From Desulfovibrio aminophilus (GTDB taxonomy: Bacteria; Desulfobacterota; Desulfovibrionia; Desulfovibrionales; Desulfovibrionaceae): a stretch of 64,000 nt of DNA. The position numbers and the translations under genes are program-made. How positions within the stretch are numbered: the first letter of the stretch is position 1; every line of letters starts with the position of its first letter. The DNA lies in assembly GCF_023660105.1 (NCBI RefSeq), contig NZ_JAMHGA010000031.1:22137-86136 (forward strand). Reading direction: 5' to 3'. This document shows, one piece after another, positions 42,895 through 51,674 of the stretch. Below the pieces are notes generated by a model. That model was not told the DNA's origin and ran no database searches. It saw nothing but the letters and a program-made list of their open reading frames with translations.

Positions 42895-43566
42895 TCATGC
42901 TTCCAGGGGTTGGTCCCCGCCGTCCGCTTCCGCGAGCAGTTCCGTGATTTCGATGAGTGCTCCGCAGGCGGCCAGCGGCCGCCCGTCCGGGTCGGTCTCC
43001 AGGTCGGCCAGGGCCAGCGCCATGCGCGGCCAGGGCTCGGCCTCCGGGTCCAGGCGCGAGGAAAAGCGGAACAGGCCGTTGACGGGCCCTTCTCCGGCCA
43101 GCAGCTTCGGCACCCATTGCCGCACCAGGACCCGGTCCTCGGGATGGATGCGCGAGAACAGGATCTCCCGGTCGATGGGCTCGGGCGTCTCGGCATAGCC
43201 GAACATGCGCTGGATGGGCCGTGAGAGGAACAGGCGTCCGGTGCGGAGATCCTTTTCCCAGTAGCCGACCCCGGCGGCCAGCCGCCGCAGGATGAGCGGG
43301 GTGTCGCCGTCCTCGGGCCGGGAGAGCAGGTACTTGAGCCAGACCTGGCGGGAGGGGCGGAAAAGGTCGGCGGGCTTCACGCCCAGGGCCAGACAGAGCT
43401 TGTGGATCACGCCGAAGGAGGGCGAGGACAGGCCCCGCTCGATCATGCCGACGTATTGCTCGGTGACGCCGATGCGCTCGGCCAGTTGAGCCTGGGTCAT
43501 GGCGCGCTCCTCGCGCAGGGCGCGGACCCGCTGGCCGAAAAGAATCTTCAGGGAGAGCTCTGGCAT
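42895..43566 (-). CDS. XRE-family regulator with PAS-like domain
   Basis: 223 aa. Residues 8-66 are a Cro/CI helix-turn-helix (RVRALREERAMTQAQLAERIGVTEQYVGMIERG). Residues about 95-210 look like a PAS domain: YWEKDLRTGRLFLSRPIQRMFGY and IHPEDRVLVRQWV. It probably represses or activates in response to a small ligand or redox state. It shares a likely transcript with the Cys-rich protein, and an imperfect palindrome upstream may be its own operator. Confidence 0.85.
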   Translation of the reverse strand: MPELSLKILFGQRVRALREERAMTQAQLAERIGVTEQYVGMIERGLSSPSFGVIHKLCLALGVKPADLFRPSRQVWLKYLLSRPEDGDTPLILRRLAAGVGYWEKDLRTGRLFLSRPIQRMFGYAETPEPIDREILFSRIHPEDRVLVRQWVPKLLAGEGPVNGLFRFSSRLDPEAEPWPRMALALADLETDPDGRPLAACGALIEITELLAEADGGDQPLEA

Positions 43567-43595
43567 GACCGATAGCTACCAATTCCGAGGCGAAT

Positions 43596-43621
43596 GGGAA
43601 CAAAACCACAGTTTGTGTCCC
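43596..43621. promoter_or_regulatory. possible operator of the XRE-PAS gene
   Basis: GGGAACAAAAC-CACA-GTTTGTGTCCC is an inverted repeat with 8 of 11 pairs, 30-55 bp before the XRE-PAS ATG. It lies just downstream of a weak promoter pair (TTGCGA 43660-43655, CATACT 43638-43633, 16-bp spacer, minus strand). Autoregulation is inferred from position only. Confidence 0.3.
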
Positions 43622-43738
43622 TGGAAAGACGCAGTATGGGATCGCGACATTTATTCGCAATGATTCATTTTTTTGTACATGGCAACGGACAGCGAAGAGA
43701 TATAGACGGACCGTCTCGGCGGAAACGTCCCAAACGAC

Positions 43739-43772
43739 GCGGGCCGCCGGAGCATCATGCCCGGCGGCCCGC
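43739..43772 (-). terminator. terminator of the pst operon
   Basis: GCGGGCCGCCGG pairs with CCGGCGGCCCGC around a 10-nt loop, 26 bp after the pstA stop. Only a short T-containing run (TCGTTT) follows on the minus strand. Confidence 0.6.
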
Positions 43773-43797
43773 GCTGCGTCAGCGGAATTTCGGCGGG

Positions 43798-44721
43798 TCA
43801 GCGGCTCATCCGACGCTGGAGTCGGGCCCGGATGAAGATGGCGATGAGGTTCATGCCGAGCACCAGGGCGATGAGCACGAGGGCCGTGCCGTACTGGAGG
43901 TGGCGGGTCTTCTCGATTTCGGTTCCGGCCGTGGCCAGGACGTAGATGTGGTAGGGCAGGGCCATGACGTCGTCCAGGACGGAGGTCGGCATGAGCGGGG
44001 TGAAGAACACGGCGGCCGTGAACATGATCGCGGCGGTCTCCCCGGCGGCCCGGCTGATGCCCAGGATGGAGCCGGTGAGGATGCCGGGCAGGGCGGCGGG
44101 CAGGACCACCTTGGAGATGGTCTGCCACTTGGTGGCGCCCAGGCCCAGGGAGGCCTCGCGGTAGGTCTGGGGCACGGAGCGCAGGGCCTCCTCGGTGGTG
44201 CCGATGACCACCGGCAGGGTCAGCGCGCCCAGGGTCAGGGCTCCGGCGGCGATGGACACGCCGAGGTGCAGGACCGTGACGAAGAAGGCCAGGCCGAAGA
44301 GGCCGAAGACCACCGAGGGCACTCCGGCCAGGTTGGAGATGCCCAGGCGGATGAGCCGCAGGAGGCGGCCCGGCCGGGCGTATTCATGAAGATAGATGGC
44401 CGAGGCCACGCCCAGGGGCAGGGCCACGACCATGGAGCCGAAGCTGAGCAGGAACGTGCCGAGAATGCAGGGGAAGATGCCGCCCTCGGTCATGGAGTTG
44501 CGCGGGGCCTCGGTGAGGAATTCCCAGCTGATGGCCGAGACGCCGTTGAACAGAAGGAACCCGAGGATCACGGCCAGGGCCAGGGCGTTGACCAGCACCG
44601 CCGCCCGGAAGACCCAGAAGACGCCGGTCTGCAGGGCCTTGCGGCGATTGTCCCGGGCGCGGGCCTGGTCCTCGGGGAGGAAGCGGGAGAGGCCGTGGGC
44701 GGCTGTCGCGTCGACCTGCAT
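43798..44721 (-). CDS. pstA: phosphate ABC transporter permease PstA
   Basis: 307 aa from the ATG at 44721 (AGGAG upstream); the frame is open much further but the upstream part overlaps pstC. Six membrane helices; the ABC-permease EAA loop is EASLGLGATKWQTISKVVLPAALPGI. RNSMTEGGIFPCILGT and the ISRAAGETAAIMFTAA block are PstA signatures. It forms the phosphate channel with PstC. No pstB or phoU follows; a terminator does. Confidence 0.95.
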   Translation of the reverse strand: MQVDATAAHGLSRFLPEDQARARDNRRKALQTGVFWVFRAAVLVNALALAVILGFLLFNGVSAISWEFLTEAPRNSMTEGGIFPCILGTFLLSFGSMVVALPLGVASAIYLHEYARPGRLLRLIRLGISNLAGVPSVVFGLFGLAFFVTVLHLGVSIAAGALTLGALTLPVVIGTTEEALRSVPQTYREASLGLGATKWQTISKVVLPAALPGILTGSILGISRAAGETAAIMFTAAVFFTPLMPTSVLDDVMALPYHIYVLATAGTEIEKTRHLQYGTALVLIALVLGMNLIAIFIRARLQRRMSR

Positions 44722-44729
44722 GGGGACTC

Positions 44730-46079
44730 CTAGAGCGTGGCCGCGCCGACCTGCTTGTACTTGTGCGCGATGTGGTCGGCGACGATGTTGAAGAGCAGGG
44801 TGAAGACGAAGAGCACCATGCCGATGGCGAACAGGGCGTAGTAGTGCTCGCTCTGGAACGGGGCCTCGCCCATCTCGGCGGCGATGCTCGCGGGCATGGG
44901 CCGCACGGGGTCGAAGATGGAGGTGGGGATGAGCCCCGCGCCTCCGGCCACCATGAGCACGACCATGGTCTCGCCGATGGAGCGGGACATGCCCAGGATC
45001 ACGGCCGTGCTGATGCCCGAGAGCGAGGCGGGCACGATGACCCGGCCCAGGGTCTCCAGGTGCGTGGCGCCCAGGGCCAGGGAGGCCTCCTTGAGTTCCG
45101 TGGGCACGGCGAAGATGGCGTCCTCGGACACGCTGGTGATGGTCGGCACGGACATGAACGCCAGCATGAGCGAGGCGTTGAACAGGTTCAGGCCCGTGGC
45201 CACGTGGAAGGTGTCCTGCAGGAAGGGCGCGACCACGACCATGCCGAAGAAGCCGATGACCACCGAGGGCAGCGAGGCCAGCAGCTCGATCACCGGCTTG
45301 AAGATTTCGCGCACCCGGGGGCTGGCGATCTCGGCCAGGTAGATGGCGGTCATCACTCCCAGGGGGATGGCGATGCACGAGGACAGCACCGTGACCGCGA
45401 TGGAGCCCGCGATGAGCGGCAGGATGCCGAGCACCGGCGGATCCTCGGTGGGGTACCAGAGGTGGCCGAAGAGGAACTCGCCGGGCGAGACCACCTTGAA
45501 CACCGGCAGGCCCTCGGCGAACAGGAAGAGCATGATCAGGAAGAGCACGAGGATGCAGGTGGTGGCCGTGCCCAGGAACGAGGATTGGATGAGCCGCTCG
45601 CGGGTGGTGCGCTGGAGCTTCAGGGCCTTGAGCAGGAGCATGCCGCCCGCGACAAGGGCCAGGAAGGCGGCGGCGATGTCGTAGCCGTTGGCGCGGGCCG
45701 AGGCGCGGTGGCGGATGAGCCCGGCGAGCACGTCCAGGGCTGTCCGGTCCTTGGGCGGGGCGGCCGTGTAGGCCCGGTCCTGGCGCAGATACTTGGCCAG
45801 GCGCTCCAGCTCCTCCAGCGAGCCCTGGAGGCGGGTTTCGGCCGCCGCGGCGTCCGCCTCGACCTGGGCCCGCTGGGTCAACTCGAATTCGACGTTGCGC
45901 TGGACCTCGCGCAGGGCCCGGGCCACGCCGGGATACTCCTCGCCCGCGCGCGCCAGCGCGTCGATCTTGAGCAGGGCCAGCCCTTCCGCCTCGCTGTGCC
46001 GCGAGGCGGCCTGTCCGAGCAGGAACAGGCCCAGGGCCAGGGCCAGGAGGATGCCGACGGAAAGATGGAAACGATTCAC
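44730..46079 (-). CDS. pstC: phosphate ABC transporter permease PstC
   Basis: 449 aa from a GTG at 46079 (GAGGTG upstream); ATG codons further upstream in frame are possible. The permease half is typical: PSVVIGFFGMVVVAPFL, EASLALGATHLETLGRVIVPASLSGI and the SRSIGETMVVLMVAGG block. The N-terminal 170 residues are extra: a helix (about 3-20), a charged coiled-coil region outside the membrane (VARALREVQRNVEFELTQRAQVEADAAAAETR) and another helix near 130-150. This long form is found in some proteobacterial Pst systems. Confidence 0.93.
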   Translation of the reverse strand: MNRFHLSVGILLALALGLFLLGQAASRHSEAEGLALLKIDALARAGEEYPGVARALREVQRNVEFELTQRAQVEADAAAAETRLQGSLEELERLAKYLRQDRAYTAAPPKDRTALDVLAGLIRHRASARANGYDIAAAFLALVAGGMLLLKALKLQRTTRERLIQSSFLGTATTCILVLFLIMLFLFAEGLPVFKVVSPGEFLFGHLWYPTEDPPVLGILPLIAGSIAVTVLSSCIAIPLGVMTAIYLAEIASPRVREIFKPVIELLASLPSVVIGFFGMVVVAPFLQDTFHVATGLNLFNASLMLAFMSVPTITSVSEDAIFAVPTELKEASLALGATHLETLGRVIVPASLSGISTAVILGMSRSIGETMVVLMVAGGAGLIPTSIFDPVRPMPASIAAEMGEAPFQSEHYYALFAIGMVLFVFTLLFNIVADHIAHKYKQVGAATL

Positions 46080-46137
46080 CGGGAGCACCTCGAACACGTT
46101 GGGGGCCGCCATCCCGCGCCGACGCCGGAACGGCATG

Positions 46138-46171
46138 CCCCGCCGGAACGGCGCGGACCGTTCCGGCGGGG
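46138..46171 (-). promoter_or_regulatory. strong hairpin between pstS and pstC
   Basis: CCCCGCCGGAACGG-N6-CCGTTCCGGCGGGG: a perfect 14-bp stem in the 110-bp gap after pstS. No U-tract follows. Such structures usually protect the upstream message from 3' exonucleases or give partial termination, keeping the binding protein more abundant than the permeases. Confidence 0.6.
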
Positions 46172-46189
46172 CGTCTGGACCGTTTCCGA

Positions 46190-47014
46190 CTACTTCTTCA
46201 GCGGCACGAAGCCGATCTCGTCGGCCAGCTTCTGGCCGGCGGGCGAGAGCATGAAGTCCACCAGCCCCTTGGCGTCGCCCTTGGGCTCGCCGGGGGTGTA
46301 GAGGTTCAGCCCGCGGGAGACGGGGTAGCTCTTGTTCAGGGCGGTCTCGGCGTTGCCCATGACGCCGCCCACGCTGACCTGCTTGATTTCCTTGTTCAGG
46401 TAGCCGAGGCCGATGTAGCCGACGGCCAGCTTGTTCTTGGACACGGCCTGGACCACGGCGCCGTTGGAGGCCTGGAGCAGGGCGCCGGGGAAGACGCGCT
46501 CCTTCTTGCCGTCGGCGTGCATGACCTTGTTCTCCCAGCAGTCGTAGGTGCCGGAAGAGGTGTCGCGGGAGATGACCACGATCTGGCCGTCGGCGCCGCC
46601 GACGTCCTTCCAGTTGGTGATCTTGCCGGCGTAGATGTCCTGGAGCTGGGCCACGCTCAGGTCCTTGACGCCGTTGCTCGGATGCACGATCGGCACGATG
46701 CAGTCATAGGCCACGATGAACTGCTTGGGGGCGCGGCCGTTGGCGGTGGCGGCCTCGGTCTCCTTGTCCTTCATGTCGCGGGACATCATGGCGATGTCGC
46801 AGGTGCCGTCGATGAGGGCCTTGGCGCCTTCGCTGGAGCCGCCTCCGGAGATGGAGACGTTCACGCCCTTGTTCTTGGCCATGAAGGCCTCGGCCGACTT
46901 CTGCATGAGCGGCAGCACGGTGGTGGAGCCCTTGACTTCGACGCTGCCGGCGAAAGCCAGGCCGGACAGGCACAGGGTCAGTGCGGCGGCGAGCGCCACA
47001 ATCTTGATCTTCAT
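46190..47014 (-). CDS. pstS: phosphate-binding protein PstS
   Basis: 274 aa from the ATG at 47014 (GGAGGA upstream). A signal peptide ends at LAFAGS (residue 21-22). Phosphate-loop blocks are KGSTTVLPLMQKSAEAF, SGGGSSEGAKALIDGTCDIAMMSR and RDTSSGTYDCW. It captures phosphate in the periplasm for PstCA. A Pho-box-like promoter lies upstream. Confidence 0.95.
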   Translation of the reverse strand: MKIKIVALAAALTLCLSGLAFAGSVEVKGSTTVLPLMQKSAEAFMAKNKGVNVSISGGGSSEGAKALIDGTCDIAMMSRDMKDKETEAATANGRAPKQFIVAYDCIVPIVHPSNGVKDLSVAQLQDIYAGKITNWKDVGGADGQIVVISRDTSSGTYDCWENKVMHADGKKERVFPGALLQASNGAVVQAVSKNKLAVGYIGLGYLNKEIKQVSVGGVMGNAETALNKSYPVSRGLNLYTPGEPKGDAKGLVDFMLSPAGQKLADEIGFVPLKK

Positions 47015-47079
47015 GGAAACGTCCTCCGCGAATGGGATTGTGTTGTTTTGAAAACCCTCTTGCCGAATTCGGATGTCAC

Positions 47080-47113
47080 TTTCTAGCAATCCCACGTTAC
47101 ACGAATGTGACGG
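47080..47113 (-). promoter_or_regulatory. Pho box-like promoter of pstS
   Basis: On the minus strand CCGTCAC-ATTC-GTGTAAC (from 47113) resembles two 7-bp Pho half-sites (CTGTCAT) spaced by 4, with 9 of 14 matches. Nine bases on is an extended -10, TGC-TAGAAA (TAGAAA at 47085-47080). The ATG is 65 bp further. The arrangement is that of a PhoB-activated promoter lacking a -35. Confidence 0.5.
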
Positions 47114-47185
47114 AAAAGAGAAAGCTGGGTGACACGAAGATTCGCGCGGGGCGTCCGCCGGGTTCCGGCCGGGAGGCGGCGCGGC

Positions 47186-47200
47186 TGGCACGGAACTTGA
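47186..47200 (+). promoter_or_regulatory. sigma-54-like promoter of the flavoprotein gene
   Basis: TGGCACG-GAAC-TTGA matches the sigma-54 consensus TGGCACG-N4-TTGC in all but the last base of the -12 element. It ends 44 bp before the GTG start, leaving a short leader that contains AAGGAG. Confidence 0.5.
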
Positions 47201-47244
47201 TGCGCCGCTTGTCGCGACAAAGAACCGTCCCGAAGGAGAATCGC

Positions 47245-48594
47245 GTGGAAGTGAAGCACCTCATCATCGGAGCCGGTCCCACGGGCCTCGGCGCGGCCCA
47301 CCGGCTGCGCGAACTGGGCGAGGAATCCTTCCTGGTCCTGGAAAAAAATGCCCACCCCGGCGGCCTGTCGGCCAGCTTCCGCGACGCGGCCGGGTTCACC
47401 TGGGACATCGGGGGCCATGTCCTCTTCTCCCACTATCCCTATTTCGACAGACTGGTGGGCGGCCTGCTCTCCGGGGAATACCTGGAGCACCAGCGCGAGT
47501 CCTGGGTCCGCGCCTGCGGCGGCTGGGTGCCCTATCCCTTCCAGAACAACGTCCGCCACCTGCCCCGGGCCGAGCGCTGGGAGTGCGTGCGCGGGCTGCT
47601 GCCGGGCAAGCGGCCCGAGGGGCGGCCGGAGAATTTCCGGCAGTGGATCGAGTGCGTCTTCGGCCGGGGCATCGCGGACATCTTCATGCTGCCTTACAAC
47701 TTCAAGGTCTGGGCCACGCCGCCGGAACTCATGGACTTCACCTGGATCGGCGAGCGGGTGAGCGTGGTGGACCTGGAGGGCGTGCTCAAGAACATCCTCC
47801 TGGAGCTGGACGACGTGGCCTGGGGCCCGAACAACACCTTCAGGTTCCCGCTGCGCGGCGGCACGGGCGAGATTTTCCGCCGTCTGGCCGTCCGGGTGGA
47901 GGACAAGGTGCGCTACGGCGCGGACCTGGTCCGGTTGGACGCCCGGGGCCGGACCGCACGCACGGCCGACGGCCAGGAGGTGCGCTACGAAACGCTCCTG
48001 AACACCGCGCCCCTGGACCTCCTGGCCGGGCGCTGGCTGGCCGATCCCGAGCCGGAGCTGGTGGAGGCCGCCTCCGCCCTGGTCCACAACGGGGTCTATG
48101 TGGCCGGGGTGGGCCTGCCGTCCTCGGGCGCGGCCGACAGCCGCTGCTGGATGTATTTCCCCGGCGACGAGACGCCCTTCTACCGGACCACCAACTTCCA
48201 CAACTACTCGCCCAACAACCCGGCCGCGCCGGACCAGCGGGCGCTCATGTGCGAGACGAGCTTCTCGGCGCGCAAGCCCGAGGCCGCGTCCGGTCTCATG
48301 GCCCGCACCGAGGCCGGTCTCGCGGCCTGCGGCCTGATGGCCGCCGGGGAGGGCGCCCGGGCCCTGACCCGCTGGGAGACGGTGGTGGACTACGGCTACC
48401 CCGTGCCTTGCCTTGGCCGCGACCAGGCGCTACAGACCATACAGCCGAGGCTGGAGGCCCGGGGAATCTTCTCCCGCGGCCGCTTCGGCGGCTGGAAGTA
48501 CGAGGTGGGCAACATGGACCATTCCGTCATGCAGGGCGTGGAATGGGCCGAACGCATGGTCCAGGGCCTGCCGGAGCGCACCTATTCCCTGTAA
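47245..48594 (+). CDS. FAD-dependent amine-oxidase-like protein (UDP-galactopyranose mutase-like)
   Basis: 449 aa from a GTG at 47245 with AAGGAG at the right distance; the frame is open earlier without a ribosome binding site. The N-terminus HLIIGAGPTGLGAAHRLRELG is an FAD-binding Rossmann motif, followed by EKNAHPGGLSASF. NFKVWATPPELMDFTWIGERVS is the block shared with UDP-galactopyranose mutase-like and protoporphyrinogen-oxidase-like flavoproteins, and the C-terminus RFGGWKYEVGNMDHSVMQG closes the FAD site. It probably acts on a nucleotide sugar or lipid-linked glycan; the exact substrate is open. It is 3 bp before the peptidase gene. Confidence 0.82.
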   Translation: MEVKHLIIGAGPTGLGAAHRLRELGEESFLVLEKNAHPGGLSASFRDAAGFTWDIGGHVLFSHYPYFDRLVGGLLSGEYLEHQRESWVRACGGWVPYPFQNNVRHLPRAERWECVRGLLPGKRPEGRPENFRQWIECVFGRGIADIFMLPYNFKVWATPPELMDFTWIGERVSVVDLEGVLKNILLELDDVAWGPNNTFRFPLRGGTGEIFRRLAVRVEDKVRYGADLVRLDARGRTARTADGQEVRYETLLNTAPLDLLAGRWLADPEPELVEAASALVHNGVYVAGVGLPSSGAADSRCWMYFPGDETPFYRTTNFHNYSPNNPAAPDQRALMCETSFSARKPEAASGLMARTEAGLAACGLMAAGEGARALTRWETVVDYGYPVPCLGRDQALQTIQPRLEARGIFSRGRFGGWKYEVGNMDHSVMQGVEWAERMVQGLPERTYSL

Positions 48595-48597
48595 CGC

Positions 48598-49671
48598 ATG
48601 GACGTGGACGTGACCGTTTTCGAACAGCGCCGCCAGGCGCTCAAGGAGAGTCTTCGCGAGCGGGGCCTGCCCGCCCTGCTCGTGTCCCACGCCGCCAACC
48701 GCTGGTACCTCTCCGGCTTCGAGCTGGCCGACTCGCAGTGCAACGAGTCGGCGGGCTGGCTGGTGATCACGGCCCACGGCGGCGACACCCTGCTCACCGA
48801 CCCCCGCTTCGAGGAAGCCGCCCGCCGAGTCTGGCCCGATGAGATCGTCATCTACTCCTCGCGCAAGATGGACGTGGTCGGGGCCTTCCTCAAATCCCTG
48901 GGCCTCCCCGCCTTGGGCTTCGAGCCCCGCGCCCTCTGCGTGCGCGACTACGAGCGGCTGCGCGAGTGCGTCACCCTGACCCCCACCGAGAACCTGGTGG
49001 AAGACCTGCGGGTCATCAAGGACGCGGACGAGATCCGGCGCATGGAGGCCTCCTGCGCCCTGAACGAGCGGGTCATGCTGGCCCTGCCGGAGCGGCTCGT
49101 CCCGGGCATGACCGAGGCCGAGGCGGCCTGGGAGGTGGAGAGGCTCTTCCGCGAGGGCGGGGCCTCGGGCCTGGCCTTTCCGACCATCGTGGGCGCGGGC
49201 GTGAACGCGGCCCTGCCCCACGCCGAGCCCGGCCAGGACCGCCTGCCCGAACAGGGGCTCGTGCTCGTGGACGCGGGCGGCCGCCTGGAGGCCTACTGCT
49301 CGGACCAGACCCGCACCTTCTGGCTCGGGCCCGACTCCTCGGACCGCTTCCGCCACGTCCTGGACCTCGTGCGCGAGGCCCAGCGCCGGGCCATCGCATA
49401 CATCCGCCCGGGCACGCCCATCGCCGAGTCCTACAACCTGGTCCGGCGCTTCTTCGGGGAGCACGGCGTGGCCGACCGCTTCACCCACGGCCTGGGCCAC
49501 GGCGTGGGCCTGGAGACCCACGAGGCCCCCAGCCTGTCGAGCCTGAGCCGGGACGTGTTCCGGCCGGGCATGGTGGTCACGGTGGAGCCGGGCCTGTACT
49601 GGCCGGACTGGGGCGGAGTGCGCTGGGAGCACATGGTCCTGGTCACGGAAGACGGCTGCCGGACGCTCTGA
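48598..49671 (+). CDS. M24-family Xaa-Pro aminopeptidase
   Basis: 357 aa. Creatinase-like N-terminal domain (1-130; AANRWYLSGFELAD) and a pita-bread metallopeptidase domain with the five metal ligands: LVDAGG, CSDQTRTF, HGLGHGVGLETHE, TVEPGLY and WEHMVL. It removes N-terminal residues before proline, probably in peptide turnover. Its ATG is 3 bp after the flavoprotein stop, so it shares that transcript; its ribosome binding site is weak. Confidence 0.9.
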   Translation: MDVDVTVFEQRRQALKESLRERGLPALLVSHAANRWYLSGFELADSQCNESAGWLVITAHGGDTLLTDPRFEEAARRVWPDEIVIYSSRKMDVVGAFLKSLGLPALGFEPRALCVRDYERLRECVTLTPTENLVEDLRVIKDADEIRRMEASCALNERVMLALPERLVPGMTEAEAAWEVERLFREGGASGLAFPTIVGAGVNAALPHAEPGQDRLPEQGLVLVDAGGRLEAYCSDQTRTFWLGPDSSDRFRHVLDLVREAQRRAIAYIRPGTPIAESYNLVRRFFGEHGVADRFTHGLGHGVGLETHEAPSLSSLSRDVFRPGMVVTVEPGLYWPDWGGVRWEHMVLVTEDGCRTL

Positions 49672-49737
49672 CGGCCTATACGACGAAATGTAGCTACACT
49701 TTTTCAGCCCACAGCCGGGCCGCCCAGGGGAGGGACA

Positions 49738-51411
49738 ATGCACGCCGCCTATTTCACCGTCCTGGCCCGGGGCTTGGCCGGCGAGCTGGACATCCTGAGC
49801 CTGCCCGAGGTCCTGGACCACCTGGACAACCACCAGGTCCATTTCCTCCTGGACCGGGCCGTGACCGGTTGCTACGCCTCGCGCCTGGGGCGCGACCCGG
49901 GGCTGGCCGCCGACCCGGCGGCCCTGGCGGCCCTGATCCGGCTGCTGGACCTGCGCGCGCGGCTCCAGCCCTTCGACATCGGGGCGCTCAGGGCCCTGGG
50001 GCGTCTGGCCGGGCGGCCGGACCGCACGGCCCGGGCCGAGCTCCTGGAACGCCTGGACGCCGAACCGCGGGGCCTGCGCGACCTGCTGGCCCTGCACGAC
50101 ATGGACCTGTCCCCGGAGGAGGCGCGCCGCGAGACCGAGTCCGTGCTGCGGGCCCTGCTGCGGGCCTATCCCGCCTACATCCAGGTCGCGGACCTGCTCC
50201 TCGATCTGGACTTCCGCGACGGCCGGGACCCCGGGGACTGGACCGCGTCCTTCCGCTGTCCCGAGCCCCTGGAGGGAGTCTGGCGACGGCATCTCTTCGC
50301 CCACCACGCCCGCCTGGGGCTGGACCGGGCCGCGTCGCGGCTCTGGGAGTCCCTGCCCGCCGAGGACCGCGACGAGACCCTGGAGAACCTGGCCGCCGAG
50401 CTGTTCCTCCGCCAGGGGGGCCGCGCGGAGGCCAAGGCCCTGTACCGCTCGTCCCTGTCCCGCGATCCCTCCCAGACGCCGGTGCGCCTGCGCCTCGGCG
50501 AGCTGGAGAACCCCACCCCGGTGCGGCCGGAGCTTCTGGACGAGCGCCGGGTGGTGGTCTGCCTGTACTCCTTCAACAAGGCCGCCATGCTGGCCCGGAC
50601 GCTGGAGGGGCTGGCGGGGACGGACCTGGGCCGGGCCCGGGTGCGCGTGCTGCTCAACGGCTGCTCCGACGATTCCCGGGAACGCGTGGAGGGCGTGCTG
50701 CCGCGCTTCGGCGGACGGGACGCAACGATCCTCGACCTGCCGGTGAACGTGGGCGCGCCCCAGGCCCGCAACTGGCTGGCGGCCCTGCCCGAATGCCGGG
50801 AGGCCGATTTCGTGGCCTATCTGGACGACGACGTGGACGTGCCCCGGGACTGGCTGGCCCGGCTGCTCACGGTGCTGGAGGAGGCCCCGGACGCGGGCGT
50901 GGCGGGCTGCAAGGTGGTCCACACCGGGCACCCGGCCCGGCTCCAGTACCTCTACCGGGCCGTGTCCCCGGTCATCCGGCCGGACCTGTTCAAGCTGGTC
51001 ATGTCCACGCCCGAGGGCCAGCCCGACCCCGGGGTGTATGACTTCGCCCGCTCGACCATGAACGTCATGGGCTGCTGCCACGTGCTGCGCGCCGACGTTC
51101 TGCGCGAGCATCCCTTCGACATCCGCTTCAGCCCCTCGCAGATCGACGACATCGACCATGACCTGCAGGTCTGCCTCGCGGGCCGCCGCGTGCTGTACAC
51201 CGGGCTGGTGACCTGCGTGCACCACCAGAACTCGGGCTTTTCCGGCACCGCAGGCAAGAGCCTGTCCCGGGCCCAGGCCGGGAACATCATCGGCAACGAC
51301 CTGAAGCTCTGCGCCAAGCACCTGGAGCACCAGGAGCGGCTGCGGGAGCTGTCCCGGGTCGACCGGGAGCGGGCCCGGAGCGGGGCGGACTGGCGCGGGG
51401 AGCGGGCGTGA
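49738..51411 (+). CDS. large family 2 glycosyltransferase with helical N-terminal region
   Basis: 557 aa, with GGGGAGGG before the ATG. Residues 1-270 are Leu/Ala/Arg-rich helices of TPR-like character (for example AELFLRQGGRAEAKALYRSSLSRDP). Residues 285-540 are a GT-A family 2 domain: VVVCLYSFNKAAMLARTLEGL, VGAPQARNWLAA, and the metal-binding AYLDDDVDVP. GCKVVHTGHPARLQY and QIDDIDHDLQVCLAG follow. TPR-GT2 fusions often glycosylate flagellin or other surface proteins. The gene ends in a GTGA overlap with the DUF4911 gene. Confidence 0.85.
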   Translation: MHAAYFTVLARGLAGELDILSLPEVLDHLDNHQVHFLLDRAVTGCYASRLGRDPGLAADPAALAALIRLLDLRARLQPFDIGALRALGRLAGRPDRTARAELLERLDAEPRGLRDLLALHDMDLSPEEARRETESVLRALLRAYPAYIQVADLLLDLDFRDGRDPGDWTASFRCPEPLEGVWRRHLFAHHARLGLDRAASRLWESLPAEDRDETLENLAAELFLRQGGRAEAKALYRSSLSRDPSQTPVRLRLGELENPTPVRPELLDERRVVVCLYSFNKAAMLARTLEGLAGTDLGRARVRVLLNGCSDDSRERVEGVLPRFGGRDATILDLPVNVGAPQARNWLAALPECREADFVAYLDDDVDVPRDWLARLLTVLEEAPDAGVAGCKVVHTGHPARLQYLYRAVSPVIRPDLFKLVMSTPEGQPDPGVYDFARSTMNVMGCCHVLRADVLREHPFDIRFSPSQIDDIDHDLQVCLAGRRVLYTGLVTCVHHQNSGFSGTAGKSLSRAQAGNIIGNDLKLCAKHLEHQERLRELSRVDRERARSGADWRGERA

Positions 51412-51674
51412 GGCGCGGGCGCGGAAAACCCGCCGGACCGCCGCCGAGGTGGTCGTCGCGGCTCTACGTGCGCGTGGAGCCCAGCCGGATCGCCCTGTTC
51501 CGGTTCCTGCTGGAGGCCCACGACAACCTGGCCCTGTTCAGCGTGGCCGACAGGCGGAAGGGGATTCTGCAGCTGAACTTCAGCCCGGACCAGGACGCCG
51601 AGGTGCGGGCCTTCCTGGCGCGGGTCCAGGCCGAGACCGGGGTGGAGACGGTGCTCGACCCCGGGCGGGACTAG
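51408..51674 (+). CDS. DUF4911 small protein
   Basis: 88 aa from a GTG inside the preceding stop codon. The core RLYVRVEPSRIALFRFLLEAHDNLALFSV and LQLNFSPDQDAEVRAFLARV match the DUF4911 family, small proteins of sulfate reducers and relatives with unknown function. The first 15 residues are Arg/Gly/Pro-rich. Translation is probably coupled to the glycosyltransferase. Its end overlaps the opposite-strand gene by 4 bp. Confidence 0.8.
   Translation: MRRGRGKPAGPPPRWSSRLYVRVEPSRIALFRFLLEAHDNLALFSVADRRKGILQLNFSPDQDAEVRAFLARVQAETGVETVLDPGRD

Noticed and set aside
49689..49698. TGTAGCTACA palindrome before the large glycosyltransferase
   Set aside because: It is a single short palindrome without a second copy or a positioned promoter; chance is likely.
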